Shown here one piece after another: positions 6,579 to 13,835 of a stretch of DNA of 31,087 nt. Both the position numbers and the translations under genes were made by a program. The stretch is taken from NCBI GenBank assembly GCA_040255925.1, contig JBDZVX010000015.1, positions 1 to 31,087 on the forward strand. Direction: 5' to 3'. Positions within the stretch are counted from its first letter, which is position 1. Every line of letters starts with the position of its first letter. Source of the stretch: Nitrolancea sp040255925. GTDB lineage: Bacteria > Chloroflexota > Chloroflexia > Thermomicrobiales > Thermomicrobiaceae. The notes beneath the pieces were generated by a model. It had not been told where the DNA came from, searched no databases, and saw only the letters and a list, made by a program, of their open reading frames with translations.

Positions 6579-7298
6579 ATGAGCCATCCGGAATCACCAC
6601 TGGCACGGCTGCTCGGCGCGGTCGAAGACGCGATCTTTCCACCGGTCTGCGGCGGCTGCCGGAGGCGGGGCGTCTGGCTCTGCGATGCCTGCTGGGCGCA
6701 AGTCCGCTTCGTCCCCAGCCCGGTTTGCAGCCGGTGCGGTCATCCGCTGCAACATGCCGGTGATCCCTGCCGCTGGTGCCGCGAATGGCCGCTCGGGCTC
6801 AGCACGGTTCGCGCCGCGTTCGTCTTTGAAGGTGCCATGCGCTCGTCAATTCATCGCTTCAAGTATCGGGGTGAACACGCCCGGGGCCAGTTCCTCGGCA
6901 AACTCCTGGCCGATCATGCCGAGAGCACCGTGGCGCGGCGTAAAGACCCGGTCGATATCGTCGTGCCGGTGCCGTTGCATCTCCGGCGGCGGCGCGCCCG
7001 TGGCTATAACCAGGCGGAGATCCTGGCGAAGCGGGTCGCCGAACGGCTCGCGGTGCCGCTGAGCAGCGGGCTAATCCGGACCGGGAAGACCCAGCCTCAG
7101 GCAAAGCTCGGCCGTACCGAGCGATGGGAGAACGTAAAGGATGCGTTTCAATGGAAGGGCGCGCCGCTGGCTGGCGAGCATATGCTGCTGATCGATGATG
7201 TGACAACCACAGGGGCGACGTTGGCCTCGGCGGCGACCGCGCTCATGGCCGCTGGGGCCGGACGGGTGAGCGGCCTATCACTGGCTCGGGAGATTTAG
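6579..7298 (+). CDS. comF: ComF family phosphoribosyltransferase-like protein
   Basis: 239 aa. The N-terminal zinc-ribbon-like part has four Cys pairs: C24/C27, C35/C38, C50/C53 and C64/C67. The C-terminal phosphoribosyltransferase fold has VVPVPLHLRRRRARGYNQAE near 128-147 and the PRPP loop MLLIDDVTTTGAT at 202-214. In the family, ComF/GntX proteins are linked to DNA uptake or nucleotide salvage; the biochemical reaction is poorly known. The start is ATG 6579 with GGAG 9 nt upstream; the frame is open further upstream but lacks conservation there. The gene is convergent with dxr, only 30 nt apart, with no clear terminator between them. No other competence gene is nearby. Confidence 0.9.
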   Translation: MSHPESPLARLLGAVEDAIFPPVCGGCRRRGVWLCDACWAQVRFVPSPVCSRCGHPLQHAGDPCRWCREWPLGLSTVRAAFVFEGAMRSSIHRFKYRGEHARGQFLGKLLADHAESTVARRKDPVDIVVPVPLHLRRRRARGYNQAEILAKRVAERLAVPLSSGLIRTGKTQPQAKLGRTERWENVKDAFQWKGAPLAGEHMLLIDDVTTTGATLASAATALMAAGAGRVSGLSLAREI

Positions 7299-7328
7299 CC
7301 TGGATTAATCACGCCCGCCGTATCCCCG

Positions 7329-8477
7329 CTAGATCCCGGCGAGGGTGAGTGACCGGGCTGCTTGCCGAGCCCAGCGGTCCGCGTCGGCAATGGCCTCCAG
7401 GGTGAGCGGCCCTGGCTCCGGCTGGTGCCGCTCGATGATCTCCGCGACCAGCGGCGTGATCTCGGTAAACCTCAGTTCCCCGGCCAGAAATCGCTCGACC
7501 GCAACTTCATCCGCCCCGCTAAGCACGGTCGGATAGGTGCTGCCGGCCTCGCCCGCGGCACGGGCCAGCGCCAGGGCCGGGAACCGCGTGAGGTCCGGCG
7601 GGAAGAACTCCAGCCGCCCGGCATGCGTCAGATCCAGATGCGGAACCGGGGAGTCGGCGCGTTCCGGAAAGGTCAGCGCGTACTGAATGGGGATGCGCAT
7701 GTCCGGGACGCCCAGTTGCGCGATCACCGAGCCATCCCGGAACGTGACCAGCGAATGCACCAGGCTCTGGGGATGAATCACCACGTCGATCTGGTCGTAG
7801 GCGAGGTCGAAGAGCCAGTGGGCCTCGATGATTTCCAGCCCCTTGTTCATGAGCGTGGCGGAATCGATGGTTACCTTGTTCCCCATGCCCCAGGTGGGAT
7901 GCGCCAGCGCCTGTTCAACCGTGATCGTCGAGAACGCATCGATCGGCGTCGCGCGGAATGGGCCGCCCGAGGCGGTCAGTGTCACCTTGTAGAGATCCTC
8001 CGGCCGGTGCCGCGCGCCCAAGCATTGCCAGACCGCGCTATGCTCGCTATCGACCGGGCGGATTCGTACCCCCTGGCGCTCGGATTCCGCCATAATGATC
8101 TCGCCGGCGCAGACGATCGTTTCCTTGTTTGCCAGCGCGATGATCTTGCGGTGCCGGATAGCTTCTAAGGTTGGACGGATGGCCGCGTGGCCCGAGGTTC
8201 CGATGACAACGATATCGGCGTCCGGAATGGTGGCGACCGCCTCTAGCCCGTCATCGCCGGCCATGACCTCGGCACCGATGATCGCGGTGGGATCGACCGT
8301 GCCGGATACCGAGACGAGCTGGGGCCGGTAGCGGTCGATCTGCTCCTGCAACAGTGGGAGGTTCCGACCGGCGGCCAGCGCGACGACCTCGAATCGCTCC
8401 GGGAGGGCATCGACCACGGCGAGCGTCTGCCTACCGATCGAGCCGGTAGAGCCGAGCAGCGCGAGTTTCTGGATCAT
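7329..8477 (-). CDS. dxr: 1-deoxy-D-xylulose 5-phosphate reductoisomerase
   Basis: DXR/IspC makes 2-C-methyl-D-erythritol 4-phosphate from DXP with NADPH, the committed step of the MEP route to isoprenoids. 382 aa, normal length. NADPH-binding GSTGSIG at 9-15, LANKETIV at 115-122, metal ligands in VDSEHSAVW (D143, E145), ASGGPF at 169-174 and the substrate/metal loop MNKGLEIIEAHWLF with N211, K212 and E215. The ATG start overlaps the cdsA stop by 4 nt (ATGA), showing translational coupling. It is the last gene of the rpsB operon; the usual downstream protease gene rseP is absent, since comF faces it directly. Its isoprenoid product feeds UppS, encoded two genes upstream. Confidence 0.96.
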   Translation of the reverse strand: MIQKLALLGSTGSIGRQTLAVVDALPERFEVVALAAGRNLPLLQEQIDRYRPQLVSVSGTVDPTAIIGAEVMAGDDGLEAVATIPDADIVVIGTSGHAAIRPTLEAIRHRKIIALANKETIVCAGEIIMAESERQGVRIRPVDSEHSAVWQCLGARHRPEDLYKVTLTASGGPFRATPIDAFSTITVEQALAHPTWGMGNKVTIDSATLMNKGLEIIEAHWLFDLAYDQIDVVIHPQSLVHSLVTFRDGSVIAQLGVPDMRIPIQYALTFPERADSPVPHLDLTHAGRLEFFPPDLTRFPALALARAAGEAGSTYPTVLSGADEVAVERFLAGELRFTEITPLVAEIIERHQPEPGPLTLEAIADADRWARQAARSLTLAGI

Positions 8478-9343
8478 GACCAGCGAACCTCTCCAAACAG
8501 TCTAGCGAGATAGTAGGCGGTCGGAATCGTGAAGAGGAGTGCGTCGATACGGTCCAATATCCCCCCATGTCCTGGGATCAGCGATCCCATGTCCTTGATA
8601 CCGACCTCTCGCTTGATCAACGACTCCGCGAGATCGCCGATCTGTCCAACTCCAGCCAGGACCAATCCTACCGCAGCACCGAGATACCAGGGAATCGGCG
8701 TCGCGAAGACCAGCACCGACGCGGCACCGGCCAGCGTTCCGGCAACCAATCCACCGGCGGCGCCCTCTCGAGTCTTTCCGGGACTCACCGCTGGGATAAG
8801 CTTTGTCTTGCCGAATTGGCGCCCAACGAGGTAGGCCGCGGTGTCGGTGAGCCAGGTGACGGAGAGCGCCAGGGCGAACCAGGAGAGCCCGGCTGTCGTC
8901 TCGCCGGTCCCGAGCGCGGTGCTCATGCTAGCTAGCCAGCCGGAGGTGTGTCCCGGCAGATCGCGCAGCGCGATGAAATGCGCCAGCGGCAGCGCCACAT
9001 ACAGGGTTCCGGCGACGGTGAGCGCCCAATCGTTGAGTTCGCGGCCGGAAACGCCCCGGCTGATGGCAGCCGCCAGTGGCAAGAGCACCAGCATGATGAG
9101 CAGCGCGGAGATATTCCAGAATGGCCGATTGAGGGCGACCGCGCCAACGATGCCGGAGAAGGTGACGAAGGCGATGGCTCGGAACGGGCGCGCTCCGGTG
9201 ATGGTGAAGGCCCGGAGAAGTTCCTGGAGGCCCACTAGGCCAAGGAGCAGCACCATAATCGCGAAGACCGGACCGCCGAAGAGGGCGGGGATCACGACGG
9301 CCGCGACGACCACAATGGCGCTGAGCGACCGCTGTTTCAGCAC
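8474..9343 (-). CDS. cdsA: Phosphatidate cytidylyltransferase (CDP-diglyceride synthase)
   Basis: Integral membrane enzyme making CDP-diacylglycerol from phosphatidate and CTP, the precursor of phospholipids. 289 aa, mostly hydrophobic, with about seven or eight membrane segments. The family signature is complete: DTAAYLVGRQFGKTKLIPAV, then SPGKTREGAAGG, and near the C-terminus DLAESLIKREVGIKDMG followed by LIPGHGGILDRIDALLF, which carries the catalytic acidic residues. The start is ATG 9343, 17 nt after the uppS stop; the stop overlaps dxr. The order uppS-cdsA-dxr is conserved in many bacteria and groups lipid-carrier, phospholipid and isoprenoid synthesis. Confidence 0.95.
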   Translation of the reverse strand: MLKQRSLSAIVVVAAVVIPALFGGPVFAIMVLLLGLVGLQELLRAFTITGARPFRAIAFVTFSGIVGAVALNRPFWNISALLIMLVLLPLAAAISRGVSGRELNDWALTVAGTLYVALPLAHFIALRDLPGHTSGWLASMSTALGTGETTAGLSWFALALSVTWLTDTAAYLVGRQFGKTKLIPAVSPGKTREGAAGGLVAGTLAGAASVLVFATPIPWYLGAAVGLVLAGVGQIGDLAESLIKREVGIKDMGSLIPGHGGILDRIDALLFTIPTAYYLARLFGEVRWS

Positions 9344-9360
9344 AGCTCTACGTGCCCGCG

Positions 9361-10146
9361 CTAGCAGCCGACGGTTTCGGCTGATGCCGTGGAGGTGATG
9401 CCGCCGAACCGTCGTTCGCGGCGCTGGTATTCGTGAATCGCGCGCTCCAGATCATCCGGACCAAAGTCCGGCCAGAGCACCGGGGGGAAGTAATATTCGG
9501 CGTAGGCCGCCTGCCAGAGGAGGAAGTTGCTTGTCCGCTGCTCCCCGGAGGTGCGAATGATCAGATCCGGTTCCGGGAGATCGTTGGTATAGAGATACCG
9601 GTCCACGAGATCTTCGGTGATCTCATCCGGCTGCACCCCGTCGGCGATCATCCGCTGGACGGCCTGGATGATCTCGGCACGGCCACCGTAGTTGAAGGCC
9701 AGTGTCAGGACGATTCGCTCATTCTTCGCCGTCAGCTCGATCGCATGATGAATCGACGCCTGCAACTCCGGGGAAAGGCCGTCCAGGTTGCCGATATGGC
9801 GGAGCTGCGCACCGTTCTTGTGCAGTTCCTCGGTCTCCACGGCGATCGCGTTTGCCAGGATGCGGAGGATTCCCTGGACTTCGCTCTCCGGCCGGCGCCA
9901 GTTCTCGGTTGAAAAGGCCCAGAGGGTGAGGTATTTGATCCCGAGGTCGCCGGCCTTGAAGGTGATGCGCCGGATATTCTCAGTTCCGGCCTCATGCCCG
10001 GCTAGCCGGGGGAGCCCACGGCGCGTGGCCCAGCGGCCGTTCCCATCCATAATGATTGCCACGTGGCGCGGCACACCGCGAGTGCCACTCTCCAAATCGT
10101 CGCACTCGACCGGGCTATTGTTGAGTTGGCCGGAGAATTCCGCCAT
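9361..10146 (-). CDS. uppS: Isoprenyl (undecaprenyl) diphosphate synthase
   Basis: cis-Prenyltransferase extending farnesyl diphosphate to the C55 lipid carrier for cell-wall synthesis. 261 aa from ATG 10146. Catalytic HVAIIMDGNGRWA at 28-40 (D34), LTLWAFSTENWRRP, LTLAFNYGGRAEI, and the IPP-binding LIIRTSGEQRTSNFLLWQ region. A TTG 17 codons upstream would overlap frr, so the ATG, preceded by GAGG, is preferred; it leaves a 13-nt gap after frr. The first 24 residues are a non-conserved acidic extension. Chain length cannot be told from sequence alone. Confidence 0.93.
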   Translation of the reverse strand: MAEFSGQLNNSPVECDDLESGTRGVPRHVAIIMDGNGRWATRRGLPRLAGHEAGTENIRRITFKAGDLGIKYLTLWAFSTENWRRPESEVQGILRILANAIAVETEELHKNGAQLRHIGNLDGLSPELQASIHHAIELTAKNERIVLTLAFNYGGRAEIIQAVQRMIADGVQPDEITEDLVDRYLYTNDLPEPDLIIRTSGEQRTSNFLLWQAAYAEYYFPPVLWPDFGPDDLERAIHEYQRRERRFGGITSTASAETVGC

Positions 10147-10159
10147 CGAGGAGGCATCC

Positions 10160-10717
10160 TCAGAATTCGAGAACTTCTCCTTCTTTGTGCTTTCCAATCT
10201 TCTCCGCCTCGCTCACGTAGCGTTTCGTTAGCTCGTCGACCTGATGCTCCGCTCGCCGCTCCTCGTCTTCCCCGATCATCTTCTCGTGGAGCATCTCCTT
10301 GAACTGTGCCAGCGCGTCCCGCCGGATGTTCCGGATAGCGACGCGGTTGTCTTCCACCGTATGCCGGACCACTTTGACCAATGATTTGCGGCGTTCTTCG
10401 GTCAGCGGTGGGATGGCGATCCGGATCACCTGTCCATCGCTGGCGGGATTCAGCCCGAGTTCGGAGGTGCGTAGCGCCTTTTCAATCGCGCTCGTCGCGC
10501 TCTTATCCCAGGGCTGGACAACCAGGAGATGCGCTTCCGGCGCGCTGATATTGGCAAGCTGATTCAACGGCATGATCGTGCCGTAGTAGTCGATATCAAG
10601 CCGATCGATCAGCCCCGTTGATGCGCGACCGGTCCGGATTCCCCCTAAGTCCCGCCGTAGGGTATCGAGGGATTTGTTCATCCGCTCCTCGGCATCGGAG
10701 AGAACTTCGTCGATCAC
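10160..10717 (-). CDS. frr: Ribosome recycling factor
   Basis: RRF, with EF-G, splits the post-termination ribosome. 185 aa, the standard length. Conserved features: MNKSLDTLRRDLGGIRTGRA at the N-terminus, DYYGTIMPLNQLANIS, a hinge, IRIAIPPLTEERRKSLVK, VAIRNIRRDA and a C-terminal three-helix domain with VDELTKRYVSEAEKI. The ATG start lies 76 nt after the pyrH stop. It sits between pyrH and uppS in the conserved rpsB-tsf-pyrH-frr order. Essential in most bacteria. Confidence 0.97.
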   Translation of the reverse strand: MIDEVLSDAEERMNKSLDTLRRDLGGIRTGRASTGLIDRLDIDYYGTIMPLNQLANISAPEAHLLVVQPWDKSATSAIEKALRTSELGLNPASDGQVIRIAIPPLTEERRKSLVKVVRHTVEDNRVAIRNIRRDALAQFKEMLHEKMIGEDEERRAEHQVDELTKRYVSEAEKIGKHKEGEVLEF

Positions 10718-10793
10718 CTCGGGCCTCCTGTCTAGATCCCGGCGAACTGGCCTGATGCTGTCTCACGGGTTGCGTCTTCGTCGGTGTAGATAC

Positions 10794-11540
10794 CTAGCAG
10801 ACGAGCGTACCGACCGCCTCACCAAGCGCCGCGCGTTCGATGTTCCCCGGAACCAGGACGTCGAACACGATGATCGGCAAGTTGTTCTCCCGGCAGAGCG
10901 CGAGCGCGGCCTGATCCATGACGCGAAGATTGCGCTCCAGCGCTTCCTGATGGCTAATCACGTCGAACCGCTGTGCGGTCGGGATGAGATGCGGGTCCGC
11001 GTCGTAGACACCGTCGACGTCATTCTTCCCCATCAGGAGCACCTCGGCGCCCAGTTCGAGTGAACGTAAGGCCGCCGCGGTATCGGTGGTGAAATAGGGA
11101 TTGCCCGTGCCGGCAGCCAGAATGACGACCCGCCCCTTCTCCATATGACGAATCGCTCGGCGGCGAATATAGGGCTCGGCGATCTGATGCATCTCGATCG
11201 CGGTTTGAACGCGGGTATGGACACCCTGATGCTCCAACGCATCTTGAAGCGCCAGCGAATTGATCACCGTTGCCAGCATACCCATGTGGTCGGCCGTCGC
11301 CCGGTCCATACCCTTCGAGCTTGCCGCGATCCCTCGCCAGATATTGCCACCGCCGATGACGATCGCCACGTGCGTGTCGTCGGCCACCACGCGTGAGATC
11401 TCCTCGGCCAGCCGGGTAACCATTTCGGGGTCAATCCCAGCGCCGGTGCGTCCCATCAGCGCCTCGCCGGAGAGCTTGAGTACCACCCGCCGGTAGCGAC
11501 GCCGGCAGGAAGGTCTGACTGCTCCGTCCTCTACCCCCAC
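10794..11540 (-). CDS. pyrH: Uridylate kinase (UMP kinase)
   Basis: Amino-acid-kinase-fold enzyme phosphorylating UMP to UDP for pyrimidine nucleotide synthesis; hexameric and allosterically regulated in the family. 248 aa. VVLKLSGEALMG near 19-30 binds phosphate, VIGGGNIWRG follows, then DHMGMLATVINSLAL, the FTTDTAAALRSLELGAEVLL segment and KNDVDGVYDADP. The GTG at 11540 lies 12 nt after the tsf stop. It adds about 18 residues before the conserved core, and a later start cannot be ruled out. Its location in a translation operon is standard. Confidence 0.95.
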   Translation of the reverse strand: MGVEDGAVRPSCRRRYRRVVLKLSGEALMGRTGAGIDPEMVTRLAEEISRVVADDTHVAIVIGGGNIWRGIAASSKGMDRATADHMGMLATVINSLALQDALEHQGVHTRVQTAIEMHQIAEPYIRRRAIRHMEKGRVVILAAGTGNPYFTTDTAAALRSLELGAEVLLMGKNDVDGVYDADPHLIPTAQRFDVISHQEALERNLRVMDQAALALCRENNLPIIVFDVLVPGNIERAALGEAVGTLVC

Positions 11541-11552
11541 AATTGTGCCACC

Positions 11553-12107
11553 CTACTCTTCGACAAGCTGGGCACCGCCACCGAGCTCGATCCGGCTAAA
11601 TCGCCGGATGACGATATTCTCTCCAAGCTTACCAATCGCGGCCTTAATGACGTCTTCCACAGCCATTTTCGGATCTTTAATGAAGGGCTGCGCCAGTAGG
11701 GCAAGTTCCTGGGTAGCCTGCTGCTGGTTGCCGGTCCGTTGTGTCGCCTCCTCCAGCACTTCTCCGGGAATGGCGCTGGGGGAGATGTGCCTGGGAGCCG
11801 TCGCGGCGACCTGCATTGCCAGATCGTGCGCCAGGTCCCGGAATTCCTGGGTGCGGGCGACGAAATCGGTCTCACAGTCGAGCTCGACGAGCACGCCGAT
11901 CCGGCTGCCGTGAATGTAGGGCTCGATCACCCCTTGAGAAGCCTGACGGCCGGCCTTCTTCTCGGCACGGGCGAGACCTTGCTGTTGCAAGATCGCGCTG
12001 GCCTCCGCCATATTCCCCTTTGCCTCTTGCAGGGCGCGCTTCGCGGCCATAATGCCCGCGCCGGTCTGCTCCCGCAGTTCCTTCACCATCTGGGTGGTAA
12101 TTTCCAC
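11553..12107 (-). CDS. tsf: Elongation factor Ts (short form)
   Basis: Nucleotide exchange factor for EF-Tu. 184 aa. The N-terminal domain has VKELREQTGAGIMAAKRAL and EAKGNMAEASAIL; the core has GRIGVLVELDCETDFVART-like sequence (here SRIGVLVELDCETDFVAR) with the Tu-contacting DF region; it ends with KLGENIVIRRFSRIE. This is the short type, as in Thermus, lacking the second core subdomain of the E. coli protein (283 aa). ATG start 12107, preceded by GGGAGGAAC. It lies 74 nt after rpsB and 12 nt before pyrH. Confidence 0.95.
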   Translation of the reverse strand: MEITTQMVKELREQTGAGIMAAKRALQEAKGNMAEASAILQQQGLARAEKKAGRQASQGVIEPYIHGSRIGVLVELDCETDFVARTQEFRDLAHDLAMQVAATAPRHISPSAIPGEVLEEATQRTGNQQQATQELALLAQPFIKDPKMAVEDVIKAAIGKLGENIVIRRFSRIELGGGAQLVEE

Positions 12108-12181
12108 CTGTTCCTCCCGTTATCCTCAGTGTGCAAGGCATGATTTGGCCGGCGCTCCGGCCGGCCGACCACGGTTTCCAC

Positions 12182-13027
12182 TTACCGCTTGGAGGGCTTG
12201 GCCCCGATTCCCTCCGGAGCTTCCTCCTCCTCGCCGGTATCGATATAGTCATCGATATCGTAGGATGTTCCGGTCTGATCTTCCTCACCGATGCCCGGCG
12301 CCCCGGCCATCGTGCTCTCTAGCCGGGTCCGTCCCTTGATGAGCCCATCGGCAATCCGGGACGCGATCAGGCGGACCGACCGGATGGCATCGTCATTGGA
12401 CGGGATCACGTAGTCGATCAGGTCTGGATCACAGTTGGTGTCGGTCATCGCGATGATCGGAATCCCAAGCCGGCGAGCCTCCTGCACCGCGATCGCCTCG
12501 CGCTTCGGATCGACGATAAAGAGCGCGGCCGGGAGTTGAGTCATGTCTCGGAGACCGCCGAGTGATTGCCGGAGCTTGTCCAGCTCGCTGAGCTTCTGCA
12601 GTTGCTCCTGCTTCGGCAGGGCTTGGATCTCACCCCCAGCAACTTGCTGCTCCAGCGACTTGAGGTAGCGCAACCGCGAGCGGATGGTCACGAAGTTCGT
12701 CAACGTACCGCCGAGCCAGCGGCGATCCACGAAAAACATGCCGCTCCGCTGGGCCTCGTTCCGGACGGTCTCCTGCGCCTGCTTCTTGGTGCCGACAAAG
12801 ACGATCCGTCCGCCACGCGCGGCGAGTTCCTCGGCGAAGCTCTGCGCCTCTTCAAGGAGCCGGACGGTCTGCTCGATGTCAATAAGGTGGATTCCATGGC
12901 GCTCACGGAAGATGTACGGGCGCATTTTGGGATTCCAGCGCTTAGTCTGATGGCCGAAATGGACACCGGCCTCCAGCAGCGCCTTCATGCTCACTTGGGT
13001 GGCTTCATAATCGGAAACGGAAACCAC
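12182..13027 (-). CDS. rpsB: Small ribosomal subunit protein S2 (uS2)
   Basis: Ribosomal protein S2, 281 aa from GTG 13027. Characteristic VSMKALLEAGVHFGHQTKRW at the N-terminus, NPKMRPYIFRERHGIHLID next, FVGTKKQAQETVRNEAQRSG, RWLGGTLTNFVTIRSRLRYL, LPAALFIVDPKREAIAVQEA and IPIIAMTDTNCDPDLIDYVI. The GTG is chosen because GGAAGGA lies a few nt upstream and it gives the expected N-terminus; the open frame continues further upstream without conservation. The C-terminal 45 residues are an acidic, less conserved tail. It heads the seven-gene operon. Confidence 0.96.
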   Translation of the reverse strand: MVSVSDYEATQVSMKALLEAGVHFGHQTKRWNPKMRPYIFRERHGIHLIDIEQTVRLLEEAQSFAEELAARGGRIVFVGTKKQAQETVRNEAQRSGMFFVDRRWLGGTLTNFVTIRSRLRYLKSLEQQVAGGEIQALPKQEQLQKLSELDKLRQSLGGLRDMTQLPAALFIVDPKREAIAVQEARRLGIPIIAMTDTNCDPDLIDYVIPSNDDAIRSVRLIASRIADGLIKGRTRLESTMAGAPGIGEEDQTGTSYDIDDYIDTGEEEEAPEGIGAKPSKR

Positions 13028-13154
13028 AATTTGTCCTTCCTGTGTTAGAACGTCCGCGCCCTTCATCCCCGTCGCGGACCGGCCAGCCGGCGCGGCACAC
13101 CACAATAGGTCTGGGCACGTGAGAATTTAGGCGGCTTTCCGCCGCCCAACTCCG

Positions 13155-13183
13155 AGTATAGCATAGGGTATGTGGGGCCACAA
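13155..13183 (-). promoter_or_regulatory. Promoter of the rpsB-tsf-pyrH-frr-uppS-cdsA-dxr operon
   Basis: Reverse strand: TTGTGG (13183-13178), 17-nt spacer, TATACT (13160-13155), with TGC directly before the -10 (extended -10). Transcription would start near 13148, giving a leader of about 120 nt. A small GGCGGC-GGAAA-GCCGCC hairpin straddles the start region. Confidence 0.6.
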
Positions 13184-13298
13184 AGACGCGCTGGCCGGGT
13201 GTGCGCCATGATTTTACTTGTCGGGTGTTGTTGCACCGTGACCTATCCGTGATCACGAAAGGAACTCTCTGGCCCGGATCAAGGCGGCCACGGAGGTC

Positions 13299-13348
13299 GC
13301 CCCTACCAACCGGAAAGACCCGGTAGGGGCAGGCCCCCGTGCCTGCCC
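13299..13348. repeat. Intergenic palindromic element
   Basis: GCCCCTACC (13299-13307) pairs with GGTAGGGGC (13322-13330); overlapping it, GGGCAGGC (13327-13334) pairs with GCCTGCCC (13341-13348). The two hairpins are mutually exclusive. The style resembles the element at 28555-28606. It lies in the 466-bp gap between the divergent rpsB and csoR, which holds no gene that I can see. Confidence 0.5.
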
Positions 13349-13417
13349 GCTGGCTCCTTTCCGTGTCTACATCAATCATCCACCAACCACCAAACCGCAA
13401 TCCACTGTTCGTACCTC

Positions 13418-13446
13418 GTGACAGATATACCCCCTAGGGGTATAAT
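13418..13446 (+). promoter_or_regulatory. csoR-copA promoter
   Basis: GTGACA (13418-13423), 17-nt spacer, perfect TATAAT (13441-13446). The start would be near 13453, about 40 nt before csoR. The spacer holds the CsoR-type operator. Confidence 0.7.
13426..13444. promoter_or_regulatory. CsoR-type operator
   Basis: TATACCCC-CTA-GGGGTATA: perfect 8-bp arms around 3 nt, the TACCCC...GGGGTA pattern of copper-responsive CsoR operators. It fills the spacer and overlaps the -10, so apo-CsoR would block RNA polymerase until Cu(I) releases it. Autoregulation is inferred from this position. Confidence 0.75.
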
Positions 13447-13493
13447 AGGCGTTAAGAGCGTCACCGGCTGGCACCGAGAGGGGACACGACGAT

Positions 13494-13796
13494 ATGGACG
13501 AATCAACCTGCGACATGCCCAAGAAGGGCTCGTTTGGTCCGGATAAGGAACGGATCTTGACACGGCTGCGGCGGATGGAGGGGCAGGTCCGCGGCGTCCA
13601 CCGGATGGTGGAGGAGGAAAAGTACTGCGTCGATGTCCTGACGCAGCTCTCTTCGATCATCGCGGCGTCCCGCGCGATCGGTCTGGTCCTGTTGGAGGAT
13701 CACATCCGTGGTTGCGTCATGAATTCCGACGACAAGGAAGCCTCGATTCAGGAATTGACTGAGGCGATCGAGCGGTTCACCAAGAGCGTCGGCTAG
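13494..13796 (+). CDS. csoR: CsoR-family copper-sensing repressor
   Basis: All-helical DUF156-family repressor, 100 aa. ILTRLRRMEGQVRGVHRMVE at 21-40 is the family signature. The Cu(I) ligands C45, H70 and C74 match the spacing of C36, H61 and C65 in M. tuberculosis CsoR, favouring copper over other members of the family (formaldehyde, nickel, persulfide). Another cysteine, C6, is not in the family site. ATG 13494 follows GAGAGGGG. A palindromic operator lies in its promoter, and copA follows after 39 nt, so the two form a copper-induced operon. Confidence 0.92.
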   Translation: MDESTCDMPKKGSFGPDKERILTRLRRMEGQVRGVHRMVEEEKYCVDVLTQLSSIIAASRAIGLVLLEDHIRGCVMNSDDKEASIQELTEAIERFTKSVG

Positions 13797-13835
13797 CGCT
13801 GCGCGCCCATGATGACCGGGCAAAGGTATCAACAT

